From NCBI RefSeq assembly GCF_000519265.1, contig NZ_KI912608.1, forward strand, positions 2,761,313-2,825,312: a stretch of DNA of 64,000 bases, in the 5' to 3' direction. Positions within the stretch are counted from its first letter, which is position 1. Each line of letters begins with the position of its first letter. The notes under the pieces were generated by a model that worked only from the letters and a program-made list of their open reading frames with translations, ran no database searches and was not told where the DNA came from. Positions 17,282-25,966 of this stretch are shown one piece after another. The position numbers and the translations under genes are program-made. The stretch comes from Desulfonatronum lacustre DSM 10312. GTDB lineage: Bacteria > Desulfobacterota > Desulfovibrionia > Desulfovibrionales > Desulfonatronaceae.

Positions 17282-18253
17282 TTATTCACCATTCGATGAT
17301 TGGTTGGAGAGGAAATCCCGGTAGGTCAGAGCCAATCCCTCCCGCAAACCCAGGGTGGGTCGCCAGCCCAAAGCTCTCATTTTCCCCACGTCCAGCAGCT
17401 TGCGCGGAGTGCCGTCCGGCTTGTCCGTGTCCCAGACGATCCTTCCTTCGTACCCGACTGTCTCGCGGACTATCAGGGCCAATTCCTTGATGGTCTGGTC
17501 CTCGCCGGAGCCGATGTTCAGCAGCGGCGCGATGTCCTCCTTCAGCAGCCCGGCATAGTCCTCCTCGGGCGAATCCATCAGGTACACACAGGCTCGGGCC
17601 AAGTCGTCCACGTGCAGAAATTCCCGGCGCGGCGCGCCCGTGCCCCAGAGCGTGACATGCGGCGCGCCGGAGGCCTTGGCTTCGTGGAACTTGCGGATCA
17701 TGGCCGGGATGACGTGGCTGCCGGCCAAGTCATAGTTGTCATTGGGGCCGTAGAGGTTCGTGGGCATCACGGCCAGAAAGCGGGTCCCGTACTCCCGGTT
17801 GTAGGCCCAGCACATCTCGATGCCCGCGATCTTGGCCACGGCGTAGGGTCTGTTGGTGGGCTCCAGGGGACCCGTGAGCAGATACTTCTCTTTCATGGGC
17901 TGCGGGCAGTCCCTGGGAAAGATGCAGGACGACCCCAGAAAGAGCAGCCGTCGCGTTCCGCAACGCCACGCCTCGTGGATCACGTTGGTCTGGATGGCCA
18001 GATTGACGTGAATGAACTGGGCCGGATAGGTGTTGTTGGCCAGAATTCCGCCCACCTTGGCCGCTGCCAGAAAGACGGAGTCCGGACGTTCCTGCTCAAA
18101 AAACCGGCGCACGGCCCCTTGATCGGTCAAATCCAGCTCCGCGCTGGTCCGCTGAAGAACGTTCCGGCACCCCTTGGCTTCCAAAGTCCGCACCAGGGCC
18201 GAACCCACCAGGCCGCGATGGCCGGCTACGTAGATTTTTGCGTTGTTTTGCAT
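17282..18253 (-). CDS. fcl: GDP-L-fucose synthase
   Basis: Extended short-chain dehydrogenase that epimerises and reduces GDP-4-keto-6-deoxymannose to GDP-L-fucose for surface polysaccharide. The Rossmann motif GHRGLVGSALV is at residues 11-21, SSCIFP provides the catalytic Ser, and YAVAKIAG the catalytic Tyr-x-x-x-Lys. The GRIVWDTDKPDGTPRKLLDV C-terminal block is characteristic. Length 323 is normal. The partner gmd is not in the window. Confidence 0.92.
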   Translation of the reverse strand: MQNNAKIYVAGHRGLVGSALVRTLEAKGCRNVLQRTSAELDLTDQGAVRRFFEQERPDSVFLAAAKVGGILANNTYPAQFIHVNLAIQTNVIHEAWRCGTRRLLFLGSSCIFPRDCPQPMKEKYLLTGPLEPTNRPYAVAKIAGIEMCWAYNREYGTRFLAVMPTNLYGPNDNYDLAGSHVIPAMIRKFHEAKASGAPHVTLWGTGAPRREFLHVDDLARACVYLMDSPEEDYAGLLKEDIAPLLNIGSGEDQTIKELALIVRETVGYEGRIVWDTDKPDGTPRKLLDVGKMRALGWRPTLGLREGLALTYRDFLSNQSSNGE

Positions 18254-18265
18254 GGCGATGTGTTT

Positions 18266-19051
18266 TTACAGGGTTTGGTTCTCTTCGTTTTTTCGAAACC
18301 CGTGTTCAAACTCCGGGGCGTAGAGTCTGGAGGTGGTGGCCAGTTCCTGGCTGGGGAGGACGAGAAAGATGGTCTGGCGCTCCCAGAGCGGTTTTGCCTC
18401 GGTCGTGGCCAGTTTGTCCAGGGTCAGGCGCTGGATGTTTTCTTCCGGCCAGCCGACGCGGTGAGCGGCGATGATCGTGGTGTCCGGGGGGTAGCCGCCG
18501 GCGAGCAGTTCCTGGGCCAGCTTTAGGTGGCTGGGGCCGCTGAGGTAGACGGCCAGGGCCGCCTGGTGGACGGCCAGCCCCCGGAGCTGTTCCAGCTCCG
18601 GGACCCGGGTCCGGCCGTCCAGGCGGGTCAGGATCAAGGTCTGGCACATCTTGGGGATGGTGAAGGATACGCTGGCCGCGGCCGCCGCGGCCATGGCCGC
18701 GGTCACGCCGGGGACCACGGCGTAGAAAATCCCCTCCGCGTCCAGGAGCCGAGCCTGTTCGCGCACCGCGCCGTACAGGCCGGGGTCGCCGGTATGCAGC
18801 CGGACCACCCGTCGGCCCGCATGGACCGCCTCGCGGATCAGTTCGTGGGTCTGGTCCAGGGTCAGTCCGGAGGAATCCACGATCCGGCATCCGGGCCTGG
18901 CTCCTTCCAGCGTGGCCATTGGAACCAGGGAGCCGGCGTAGATGATCAGGTCCGCTTCGCGGATCAGCCGTTGGGCCTTGAGGGTCAGCAGTTCCGGGTC
19001 ACCAGGACCCGCGCCGACGAAGAAGACGTTGGGAGAAGGCGTTGAACTCAT
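18266..19051 (-). CDS. cobM: precorrin-4/cobalt-precorrin-4 C11-methyltransferase
   Basis: Cobalamin pathway SAM-dependent methyltransferase. The canonical FVGAGPGDPELLTLKAQRLI is at the N terminus, followed by YAGSLVP, VRLHTGDPGLYGAVREQ and VVPGVTAAMAAAAA. 261 residues, normal. In an anaerobe the cobalt-first (CbiF) reaction is more likely. Its start overlaps the cobL stop by 4 bases, so the two corrin genes are co-translated. Confidence 0.92.
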   Translation of the reverse strand: MSSTPSPNVFFVGAGPGDPELLTLKAQRLIREADLIIYAGSLVPMATLEGARPGCRIVDSSGLTLDQTHELIREAVHAGRRVVRLHTGDPGLYGAVREQARLLDAEGIFYAVVPGVTAAMAAAAAASVSFTIPKMCQTLILTRLDGRTRVPELEQLRGLAVHQAALAVYLSGPSHLKLAQELLAGGYPPDTTIIAAHRVGWPEENIQRLTLDKLATTEAKPLWERQTIFLVLPSQELATTSRLYAPEFEHGFRKNEENQTL

Positions 19052-20391
19052 GGCTTGGGCTTGTGACTGCTGAGCAGAAAGACGGGGTTTTGGGCGCTGA
19101 TGCGCAGGTCGTCGGCCAGAGGAACGCCGTGCCCGGCCTGGATCTGAACGATTTCCAGATCAAGGCCGCGGCGCTCCAGGAATGTTTTGGCCCGGTGCAT
19201 GCTTCCCAGAAGCACGGTCGCGGCCACCAGCTTCCCACCGGGTTTGAGCCTGCCCCAGGCTGTTTCCAAAATATCCTGCGGAACATCATCCGGGCCGCTT
19301 TCCTGGGTGTTGCCCAAGCTGCTTTTGGGGCTGCTTTTTAGGCTGCTTTTTGAGCTGCTTTCCGGGCTGCATACTAAACTGCTTCCGAGGCCGCCGCCGA
19401 GGAAAATCCGATCCGGGTCGGGTAACGCTTCCAGACATCCGGGCATCAGCCCGTGGGCCACCTGGACCCAGAAGGCGTTGGTCCGCCGGACGTTCTCCCG
19501 AATCATCGCGGCGCGGCGCTCCTCACGTTCCACGGCCACCACGCCACCCCGGGACAGCAGCAGGCCAGCCTCAATGCCCACGGAACCGCATCCGGCCCCC
19601 AAATCCCAAAGCAGATGATCCGGCTCCAGGGCCAGGGCCGCCAGGGCCGCGGCCCGAACCGTCGGCTTGGTGATCAGGCCGCGCTCGTGAACGTAACTCT
19701 CAACGGCCATGCCCAGGGTCAAGGTGACTTCCGACTCCTGAACGCGCTCCAGAAGGACGAGGTTCAACGGAGAGAAGGCACGTTCGACGGCCTGTTCCAA
19801 GGTGTACGCATCCCAGTTCTGGCTGGGCAGTCCCAGGTCCTCGAAAACCCACATTCGGAAGCTGTCCGCCCCGCGTTCCAGGAGCATCCCGGCCAGGACC
19901 GCCGGGGTATGCCGCTCGTCCGTATACACGGCCACCCGCTGTTCGCGGCCCAGGGCCGCGAACAGCGGCGTGGTTCGATCCCGACCGTGCAGGGAGACCG
20001 CCGGGACGTCCTGCCAGGCGATGCCCAGCAGTGCCGCGGCGGCCTGGAGCGTGGTGGTTCCGGGATGCAGGCGAACGTTTTCACGTCCCAAACGGCGGAC
20101 CAGAAGCGGACCGATCCCGTAAAAGCAGGGGTCCCCGCCCACCAGCACCACCACGCGGCGTCCGGCTTCCCAAGCCTGGTCCAATCGCTCCAGCGGCGAG
20201 GCCAGGGGAGCCTTGAGCACAACTCGTTGGCCGTGAAAATCCGTGTATTGATTCAAGATCCGTTCCCCGGCCAGCAAGAGATCGGCCTCCTGGATCAAGT
20301 GATCCAGCTCCGTACGGTCATGACGCGGGCTTTGCCCCAGTCCGAGGACTTCCACGGGGTGGCGGATCGGTTGGGCGGGATGAAGGGACAT
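19048..20391 (-). CDS. cobL: precorrin-6Y C5,15-methyltransferase, CbiE-CbiT fusion
   Basis: Bifunctional corrin enzyme. The N-terminal CbiE methylase (about 1-205: PVEVLGLGQSP, VVLVGGDPCFYGIGPLL) is followed by the CbiT decarboxylating methylase (about 230-447: ALEPDHLLWDLGAGCGSVGIEA, DRIFLGGGLG). ATG at 20391 is chosen because it directly precedes the conserved CbiE start; upstream in-frame reading has only a TTG. A Ser/Lys-rich 15-20 residue insertion encoded by a short tandem repeat (about 19318-19372) follows the GGGLG glycine loop. Confidence 0.9.
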   Translation of the reverse strand: MSLHPAQPIRHPVEVLGLGQSPRHDRTELDHLIQEADLLLAGERILNQYTDFHGQRVVLKAPLASPLERLDQAWEAGRRVVVLVGGDPCFYGIGPLLVRRLGRENVRLHPGTTTLQAAAALLGIAWQDVPAVSLHGRDRTTPLFAALGREQRVAVYTDERHTPAVLAGMLLERGADSFRMWVFEDLGLPSQNWDAYTLEQAVERAFSPLNLVLLERVQESEVTLTLGMAVESYVHERGLITKPTVRAAALAALALEPDHLLWDLGAGCGSVGIEAGLLLSRGGVVAVEREERRAAMIRENVRRTNAFWVQVAHGLMPGCLEALPDPDRIFLGGGLGSSLVCSPESSSKSSLKSSPKSSLGNTQESGPDDVPQDILETAWGRLKPGGKLVAATVLLGSMHRAKTFLERRGLDLEIVQIQAGHGVPLADDLRISAQNPVFLLSSHKPKP

Positions 20392-20565
20392 GGTTCGGGC
20401 CTGAGGGTTGCGCGAGGGCTGGATGCTGAATATGACAACCTTTCTTGACGGCTGGAGAACGTCTTGCCGGGGCGAAGGACCGTTTGCCAAAAATCCTTCA
20501 CGACAAGGCGAAATATGTTTTCAACCGGACCGCCGCGGCGGTCATGCTTACCAAAGGTTCGGATC

Positions 20566-21135
20566 ATGAGCAAAGAAAACGTCGGCGACAGAATCCGCAA
20601 GCTGCGGGAGGAGCGGGAAATCAGCCGGGAGCAGCTGGCCGAGCGCACTGGCTTGGCTCCGGAATTCATCGCCCGCATGGAAGACTCCGGAGACGTCCCT
20701 TCCCTCGGCCCGTTGTTGAAGGTCGCCCGAGGGCTGGGCGTGCGCTTGGGCACGTTTCTGGACGATCAGGTCAGCCGCGATCCGCTGATCGTGCGCCTTG
20801 AAGAGCGCCAGGCCGGACTGAACATGCACAAGGACCACGGCGGCCCGCTGGCCCTGCGCTTCTTCCCCTTGGGCCTGGGCAAGACCGACCGCCACATGGA
20901 GCCCTTTTTCATCCAGGTGCTCCCTGACCCGGCCCAGGAGAACCCTCTCTCCGCCCATGAAGGCGAGGAATTCATCGTGGTCGCCTCCGGAGAGATCGAA
21001 CTCCGCTACGGTCAGGAGGTCCAGCGGCTCAAGGCCGGAGATTCGGTCTATTACAATTCCGCGGTTCCGCATCATGTGGGCGCGGTGGGCCCGGAATCCG
21101 CGGAGATCTACGCGGTATTGTACATCCCGGAGTAA
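20566..21135 (+). CDS. XRE-family transcriptional regulator with C-terminal cupin domain
   Basis: 189 residues. Helix-turn-helix at 6-60 (DRIRKLREEREISREQLAERTGL), then a cupin ligand-binding barrel at about 110-185 (HEGEEFIVVASGEIELRYG, LKAGDSVYYNSAVPHHV). Family members (PuuR/SutR-like) sense small metabolites. The ATG at 20566 starts the helix-turn-helix; earlier in-frame sequence does not resemble the family. It is divergent from cobL. The acyl-CoA ligase gene downstream is on the same strand after a repeat. Confidence 0.85.
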   Translation: MSKENVGDRIRKLREEREISREQLAERTGLAPEFIARMEDSGDVPSLGPLLKVARGLGVRLGTFLDDQVSRDPLIVRLEERQAGLNMHKDHGGPLALRFFPLGLGKTDRHMEPFFIQVLPDPAQENPLSAHEGEEFIVVASGEIELRYGQEVQRLKAGDSVYYNSAVPHHVGAVGPESAEIYAVLYIPE

Positions 21136-21197
21136 CGTTCAGCCTAAACCAGTATCACTACAGTGACACTTCCTTTTCCATCGTCTGATCAGGATTT

Positions 21198-21278
21198 TTA
21201 ACCACGGGGCACACGGGGAACACAGGGAAAAAAGTTATGGATTGACGGAATACCTTCCCCCTGTCCCCCGTGGTTTAA
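21198..21278. repeat. imperfect inverted repeat (ACCACGGGG / CCCCGTGGT)
   Basis: A left arm around 21198-21228, with repeated CACGGGG units, is partly complementary to 21257-21278 (CCCCTGTCCCCCGTGGTTTAA). It probably forms a stem between the XRE-cupin gene and the ligase gene. It could terminate the former or be a dispersed repeat. Confidence 0.5.
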
Positions 21279-21366
21279 TCATCAGCGGCGGCAGAGGGTG
21301 CATCAACATGTCGAAGTAGTGATATATTTTGAGATCAACGAAATAAACGCCTCTCACGGAGCATTC

Positions 21367-23019
21367 GTGGACAAGCCAATCCTTCGAGAAATCACCCTGG
21401 GCCGGCTTCTGGACGAGGCCGTCAGGGATTATCCGGACAATGACGCCGTGGTCTACGTGGACCGCAACTTCCGCCTCACCTATCAGGAGTTCGGGGAGGT
21501 GGTGGATCAACTGGCCAGGGGCCTGATGCACCTGGGGGTGCAAAAAGGGGAGAAAGTGGCGATCTGGGCCACCAACGTGCCCTACTGGGTGGCGCTGCAG
21601 TTCGCCACGGCCAAAATCGGCGCGGTGCTTCTGACCGTGAACACCAACTACAAATCCAGCGAACTGGCCTACCTTCTGGAGCAGTCCGAGGCGGAAAACA
21701 TCTTTCTGATCGACGGGTTCCGGGACACGGACTACGTGGCCACGGTCAACGAGCTGGTCCCCGAATTGCGCGTCGACCCTCGCGGCCATCTGCGCAGCAA
21801 GCGGTTTCCGCATCTGAAGCGTGTTTTTTTTCTGGGGCCGGAAAAGCACCGGGGCATGTACTCCATTCCCGAACTGCTGGCCCTGGGGCACATGGTCTCC
21901 CAGGCCGACTACCTGGCCCGCCAGACCACGCTGGATCCCCACGACGTGGTGAACATGCAGTACACATCCGGGACCACCGGCTTTCCCAAGGGGGTGATGC
22001 TCACCCACTACAACATCGCCAACAACGGCTTCTGGATCGGCGAAAACCAGCTCTTCACCCACAAGGACCGAATCTGCCTGCCGGTGCCGCTGTTTCACTG
22101 CTTCGGCTGCGTGCTGGGCGTGCTGGCCGCGATCAGCCACGGCAGCACCCTGGTGATCCTGGAAGGATTCAACCCGGTGCATGTGATGGCCTCGGTGGAG
22201 CAGGAGCGCTGCACGGCCCTCTACGGCGTGCCGACCATGTTCATCGCCGTGCTGGAACACCGCCTGTTTCCCAAGTTCGACTTCAGCTCCCTGCGCACCG
22301 GAATCATGGCCGGATCGCCCTGCCCGGTGCGGGTGATGCGCCAGGTCATGGACAAGATGTACATGCGCGACATCACCATCTGCTACGGCTTGACCGAGAC
22401 CTCGCCGGTGATGACCCAGACCCGGGTGGACGACGACGTCAACCGCCGGGTGGCCAGCGTGGGACGGGCCATGCCGGCCATCGAGGTCCGGGTGGTGGAC
22501 CCGGAAACCAACCAGCCCGTGCCGCCGGGCGTCCAGGGCGAGGTCTGCTGCCGGGGCTACAACGTGATGAAGGGCTACTACAACATGCCCGAGGCCACGG
22601 CCCAGACCATCGACGCGGACGGCTGGCTCCATTCCGGAGATCTGGGCGTGATGGACGACGACGGCTACCTGGCCATCACCGGACGGATCAAGGACATGAT
22701 CATCCGGGGCGGGGAGAACGTTTATCCCCGGGAGATCGAGGAGTTCCTGTACACCATGGAGGGCATATCCGACGTCCAGGTCGTGGGCGTGCCCAGCCGC
22801 AAGTACGGTGAGGAAGTGGGGGCGTTCATCATTCCCAAGCCCGGCGTGACGCTCACTCCGGAAGAGGTCAAGGACTTTTGTCGAGGCAAGATCGCTCGTT
22901 ACAAAACGCCGAAATACATCGCCTTCGTGGAGTCCTACCCCATGACCGCCAGCGGCAAGATCCAGAAATACAAGCTGCGCGAAACCGCGGGCAAGCTGTT
23001 TCCCGAGGCCATGCGCTGA
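21367..23019 (+). CDS. AMP-dependent long/medium-chain acyl-CoA ligase (FadD-like)
   Basis: Adenylate-forming ligase that activates fatty or related acids to CoA thioesters. P-loop MQYTSGTTGFPKGV at about residues 198-211, YGLTETSP (about 340), the hinge GRIKDMIIRGGENVYPREIE (about 437) and catalytic Lys in MTASGKIQKYKLRE. A GTG at 21298 is in frame, but GTG at 21367 has CGGAG 6 bases upstream and directly precedes the conserved KPILREITLGRLLDE, so it is preferred. 550 residues, normal for the family. Confidence 0.85.
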   Translation: MDKPILREITLGRLLDEAVRDYPDNDAVVYVDRNFRLTYQEFGEVVDQLARGLMHLGVQKGEKVAIWATNVPYWVALQFATAKIGAVLLTVNTNYKSSELAYLLEQSEAENIFLIDGFRDTDYVATVNELVPELRVDPRGHLRSKRFPHLKRVFFLGPEKHRGMYSIPELLALGHMVSQADYLARQTTLDPHDVVNMQYTSGTTGFPKGVMLTHYNIANNGFWIGENQLFTHKDRICLPVPLFHCFGCVLGVLAAISHGSTLVILEGFNPVHVMASVEQERCTALYGVPTMFIAVLEHRLFPKFDFSSLRTGIMAGSPCPVRVMRQVMDKMYMRDITICYGLTETSPVMTQTRVDDDVNRRVASVGRAMPAIEVRVVDPETNQPVPPGVQGEVCCRGYNVMKGYYNMPEATAQTIDADGWLHSGDLGVMDDDGYLAITGRIKDMIIRGGENVYPREIEEFLYTMEGISDVQVVGVPSRKYGEEVGAFIIPKPGVTLTPEEVKDFCRGKIARYKTPKYIAFVESYPMTASGKIQKYKLRETAGKLFPEAMR

Positions 23020-23067
23020 CCCGGCGCGACGGCCTTGTCCGCAGTCTGCTCCACCAGGGACCATTTC

Positions 23068-23628
23068 ATGCGTTTCTCCCTTCCGATCATTGTCGTCCTT
23101 GCCCTGACGAACATCTACCTTCTGGCTCAGTCAGGCGCGCCCGTGCGGGATATGGAGCCGGTTTCGGGCGAGGAACGCTTGGTGAGCGCCGAGCATCAGC
23201 TGGAACTGCTCAAGGCCCAGGACAAGATCACGATTCTCAAGCTGATGCTGGACCGCTACCGCGAGGCCAATACCCACCGGCTGCGCCTGACCGCCTACAC
23301 GGCCAGACCGGAGGAAACCAACGAAGATGTGGACAACACCGCGATCATGCAAACCCCGCGACCCGGGTGGACGGTGGCGGTCTCCCACGACCTGCGGGGC
23401 TGGCTGGGCAAACGGGTCTACGTGGAGGGCTTCGGAGTACGGTTTGTCGGGGACCTGATGAATCCCAGATTCACCAAATCCATCGACGTCCTGGTGGCGG
23501 ACGTGGACGAGGCCCTGGCCATCGGCGTGATCCAGGACGTCTTCGTGACCCTGATCGAGCCTCTTCTTCCGGAGCACTACGACGGCGACTTCGATATCAC
23601 GGCCGTGTTCAACTGGAATCGGGAATAA
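23068..23628 (+). CDS. periplasmic 3D-domain (MltA/RPF-like) protein
   Basis: 186 residues. N-terminal hydrophobic anchor (3-20), short helical linker, then a 3D double-psi barrel (about 70-165). The three conserved aspartates are in the VEGFGVRFVGDLMNPRFTKSID and ADVDEA segments. Such domains occur in lytic transglycosylase-like and cell-wall proteins. ATG at 23068 is selected because CAGGGA lies upstream and the hydrophobic segment follows at once. Confidence 0.8.
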   Translation: MRFSLPIIVVLALTNIYLLAQSGAPVRDMEPVSGEERLVSAEHQLELLKAQDKITILKLMLDRYREANTHRLRLTAYTARPEETNEDVDNTAIMQTPRPGWTVAVSHDLRGWLGKRVYVEGFGVRFVGDLMNPRFTKSIDVLVADVDEALAIGVIQDVFVTLIEPLLPEHYDGDFDITAVFNWNRE

Positions 23629-23672
23629 CGGATCAATCCCGAAAGGGTTGTGTGTCCGCTCTTGCTCCGGCA

Positions 23673-23762
23673 ATCGGGGTCGGTATCGGTGTCGGAACAG
23701 GAAGTAATATTGAACGCCTCCCGGCTTTTTCGATCCCGATTCCGACTCCGACCCCGACCCCG
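23673..23762. repeat. second inverted array of TCGGNN hexamers
   Basis: Four TCGG-type hexamers (23673-23696) face five complementary NNCCGA units (about 23731-23762). It shares the TTCGATCCCGAT junction and the ACAGCATT flank with the 6115-6231 copy but has a different unit number and loop. It lies after the 3D-domain gene and before the convergent glycosyltransferase gene, so it may be a bidirectional terminator. Confidence 0.8.
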
Positions 23763-23843
23763 GCAACAGCATTACTCTGTGCTGAGTCGTTACGAGATTT
23801 GAGCCGCGACGCAACAATTGGAGTTTTTCTTCGGACTATTCGG

Positions 23844-24875
23844 TTATCCGAACGTCTCCAGGCAGGCGTCCCGAGCCATTTCGGCATAAAAATGACGATG
23901 TTCCAGGGGCAGGGGCAAGGCCTTGTCCGTGGCCAGGGAGGCGTAGGTCTTGAGCAGATGTTCGCGGACCAGCCTCATGCCGTTTTTGCGTCGGGTTCCG
24001 GCTCCGGAAGCCAGGAGTTCCTCGACCAGCTGGATAATTTCCCGGGCCCGGATCGTGGCGCTGTGATCCCGCTGCACCCGACGCTTGCCGCGCCGGGCGA
24101 TTTCTCCCAGCCGTTCCGGATCGGCCAGGGCCTCGTGAGCGATGCAGGCCGCGGCTGAGGCATCGTTGCTGGGATAGATCAGGATTTCCTCACCAGGGAC
24201 AAACGCATCGCGCAGGCCGTTTTCCACGTCCTCGGTGAGCACCGCCGCGCCGCAGGCCGCGGCCTGGAACAGGCGAAAATTCAACTCCCCCACCACGCTC
24301 TGGTTGATCACGATCCGACTGCGCCCGAAGATCGGGGCGTACGCGCCCTGCTGGACAATGGTCGGGCAAGTCTGACGGAACCGGCGCAGAAACGGCCCTC
24401 GATTTGGATTCAGCGGTGGATTCAGCGTCCCCACGAAACTGACCGGAATGTCCCGCTCCACGCCGGGATCCCGGTCCACGTCCAAACGACAGTAGAGCGG
24501 AAACCAACGGCATTCCCGCCAGGCCCGAGGGTCCCAAAACAGCTTCAGATAATCCTTCTGGGCCACCAGGAACAGGTCGAAGGCCCAGCTGTACGGCACA
24601 TGCCAGGGGTTGCAGTACTGGTCGATGGAATACCCCACCACCACCCCCGGCAGTCGTTCCAGGCCAAAGACCTCCAGCGGTCGACAGCGGTCCACCCAGA
24701 CGGTCAGCTCCGGCCGGAAATCCCGGGCCGAAAGAATCTCCCACAGTTCACGCGGACCGATGAGATGCTCCAGGGTTACGTCATGCCCCGCCCCCTTGCC
24801 CATGGTCAGAACGTGGTGCCCCATGTTCCTCCAGGCCGGGACGAAGTCCGTTCCGCCAACACTCAGAATGCGCAT
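23844..24875 (-). CDS. glycosyltransferase, CgeB-like GT-B fold
   Basis: 343 residues. Several segments fit CgeB/GT1-like transferases: a C-terminal nucleotide-sugar region with GELNFRLFQAAACGAAVLTEDVENG (about 215-240) and DPERLGEIARRGKRRVQRDHS (about 272-292), and an N-terminal RILSVGGTDF. No signal peptide. The sugar donor and acceptor are unknown. 10 bases separate it from the CysH-like gene upstream on the same strand, so they are likely co-transcribed although no functional link is obvious. Confidence 0.7.
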   Translation of the reverse strand: MRILSVGGTDFVPAWRNMGHHVLTMGKGAGHDVTLEHLIGPRELWEILSARDFRPELTVWVDRCRPLEVFGLERLPGVVVGYSIDQYCNPWHVPYSWAFDLFLVAQKDYLKLFWDPRAWRECRWFPLYCRLDVDRDPGVERDIPVSFVGTLNPPLNPNRGPFLRRFRQTCPTIVQQGAYAPIFGRSRIVINQSVVGELNFRLFQAAACGAAVLTEDVENGLRDAFVPGEEILIYPSNDASAAACIAHEALADPERLGEIARRGKRRVQRDHSATIRAREIIQLVEELLASGAGTRRKNGMRLVREHLLKTYASLATDKALPLPLEHRHFYAEMARDACLETFG

Positions 24876-24885
24876 GCTTCGTGCC

Positions 24886-25584
24886 TCAGAAGTATCCCAG
24901 ACTCCGCAGTGTTTCCATTTGCCGTTCCTTATCCTGATCCCTGCCGGCCCGCTCCCCCCCTCCCGCGGCCTGATCCGGCATCGCGGTACAGGGAATGCAA
25001 CCCAGGGAGCGGTAGCCTTGGGTGTAGAGCGTGCAATACGGCAGCCCTTGTTCCATGATGCAGGCCCAAATGTCCATTTCCGTCCAGTCCAGGATCGGGT
25101 TGACCTGGAGATAGTCCGGGGCTTCGCGAAGCTCCATGGGCTTGCGCCCGCTTCGGCTGGCCGATTCGTCCCGGCGCAGCCCGGTGAGCAGGGCGGACAG
25201 GCCGAGATCGCCGACGGCCCGCTGTAAAGGGAAAATTTTCAGATCACGGCAACAGGCCAGCTTGTCTTGGGCCACGGGATAACCATCCAAAGGGATGTCC
25301 GGGCGCTGCACGTGCAGGTCAACATCCCACTCCCGGGCCACCTGATCGCGCAAGGCCAGCACCTCGGGAAACTTCAGCCCGGTATCCAGATTCACGGCCC
25401 GGCAGGGAGCCATGCCACGCTCCTGAAGCAAAGAACGCCACAGCCAGAGGACCACGGTGGAATCCTTTCCCCCGGTCCAGGCCACGGCGGTCCGTTCAGG
25501 ACCGTGTCCGGCCAGAACCTGTTCAAGGATGTGCCGGGATTGGAGAATTTTTTCGTGAAGCATGGTGTTTCGCCGCAGTTTCAT
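24886..25584 (-). CDS. phosphoadenosine/adenosine phosphosulfate reductase-family (CysH-like) Fe-S protein
   Basis: PP-loop ATPase/reductase fold: AWTGGKDSTVVLWL (PP-loop, about 35-48), LNLDTGLKFPE-like VNLDTGLKFPE (about 66-76), TGLRRDESASR (about 138) and a tetra-cysteine set CCRDLK plus SLGCIPCT that in assimilatory APS reductases binds a [4Fe-4S] cluster. The C-terminal ECGLH catalytic cysteine of true APS/PAPS reductases is absent; the protein ends METLRSLGYF. It may therefore act in a different sulfur or nucleotide transfer. Start at 25584; an internal ATG at 25563 is also possible. Confidence 0.65.
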   Translation of the reverse strand: MKLRRNTMLHEKILQSRHILEQVLAGHGPERTAVAWTGGKDSTVVLWLWRSLLQERGMAPCRAVNLDTGLKFPEVLALRDQVAREWDVDLHVQRPDIPLDGYPVAQDKLACCRDLKIFPLQRAVGDLGLSALLTGLRRDESASRSGRKPMELREAPDYLQVNPILDWTEMDIWACIMEQGLPYCTLYTQGYRSLGCIPCTAMPDQAAGGGERAGRDQDKERQMETLRSLGYF

Positions 25585-25740
25585 TCATTCTGTTGTATGG
25601 CTCCGGGCTTGAGGTGGCCGAGCCAAAATCCGGACGGGCCGCGTGGAGCTCCGTTGCCGGATAAACAGTCCACGGGGTGAGAACATGCCCAGGACGAAAT
25701 CCGTTGTCCAGGTATAAGGTGGATCTGCTTTTGACCTTAA

Positions 25741-25887
25741 CAGTTGAAAAATCCCCAATTGCTGCGTCGCTGCAAAAAATTCAAACTCTCACGTATGAAT
25801 AAGTACGCTTCGATCTTAAGTTTTTTTTTGCTCCTTGCACTTGGGGTTTTTGAACGGACTGTGAATAGGGACTTTTTCAGCACTCAG
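25741..25887. mobile_element. palindromic MITE, copy 1
   Basis: Non-coding element of about 147 bp. It has terminal GTTGAAAAA inverted repeats, an inner pair CCCCAA(G/T)TGC / GCACTTGGGG and a central stem GCAAAAAATTCAA / TTAAGTTTTTTTTTGC around ACGTATGA. It begins after TAA. Related copies are at 38408-38555 and 52459-52609. The small open frame through it comes from the repeat sequence and is not taken as a gene. Confidence 0.85.
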
Positions 25888-25966
25888 TCAAAGACCGTAC
25901 TTTTCAAAAACGTACGTATCTGCTCTATTCATCGCGGACGGCAACCATCAACGCAAAGAGAATAAT

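Noticed and set aside
20392-20565. Cobalamin riboswitch near the cob genes
   Set aside because: No B12-box-like sequence was seen upstream of cobL, and the interval also serves a divergent regulator gene.
21235-23064. Minus-strand frame of 609 codons over the acyl-CoA ligase
   Set aside because: Shadow of the ligase gene; His/Val/Gly-rich translation without family features.
25744-25965. 73-codon frame with MNKYASILSFF, also seen in the 52.5-kb copy
   Set aside because: Its recurrence is explained by the MITE sequence; the frame is not kept in the 38.4-kb copy, so it is not a conserved gene.
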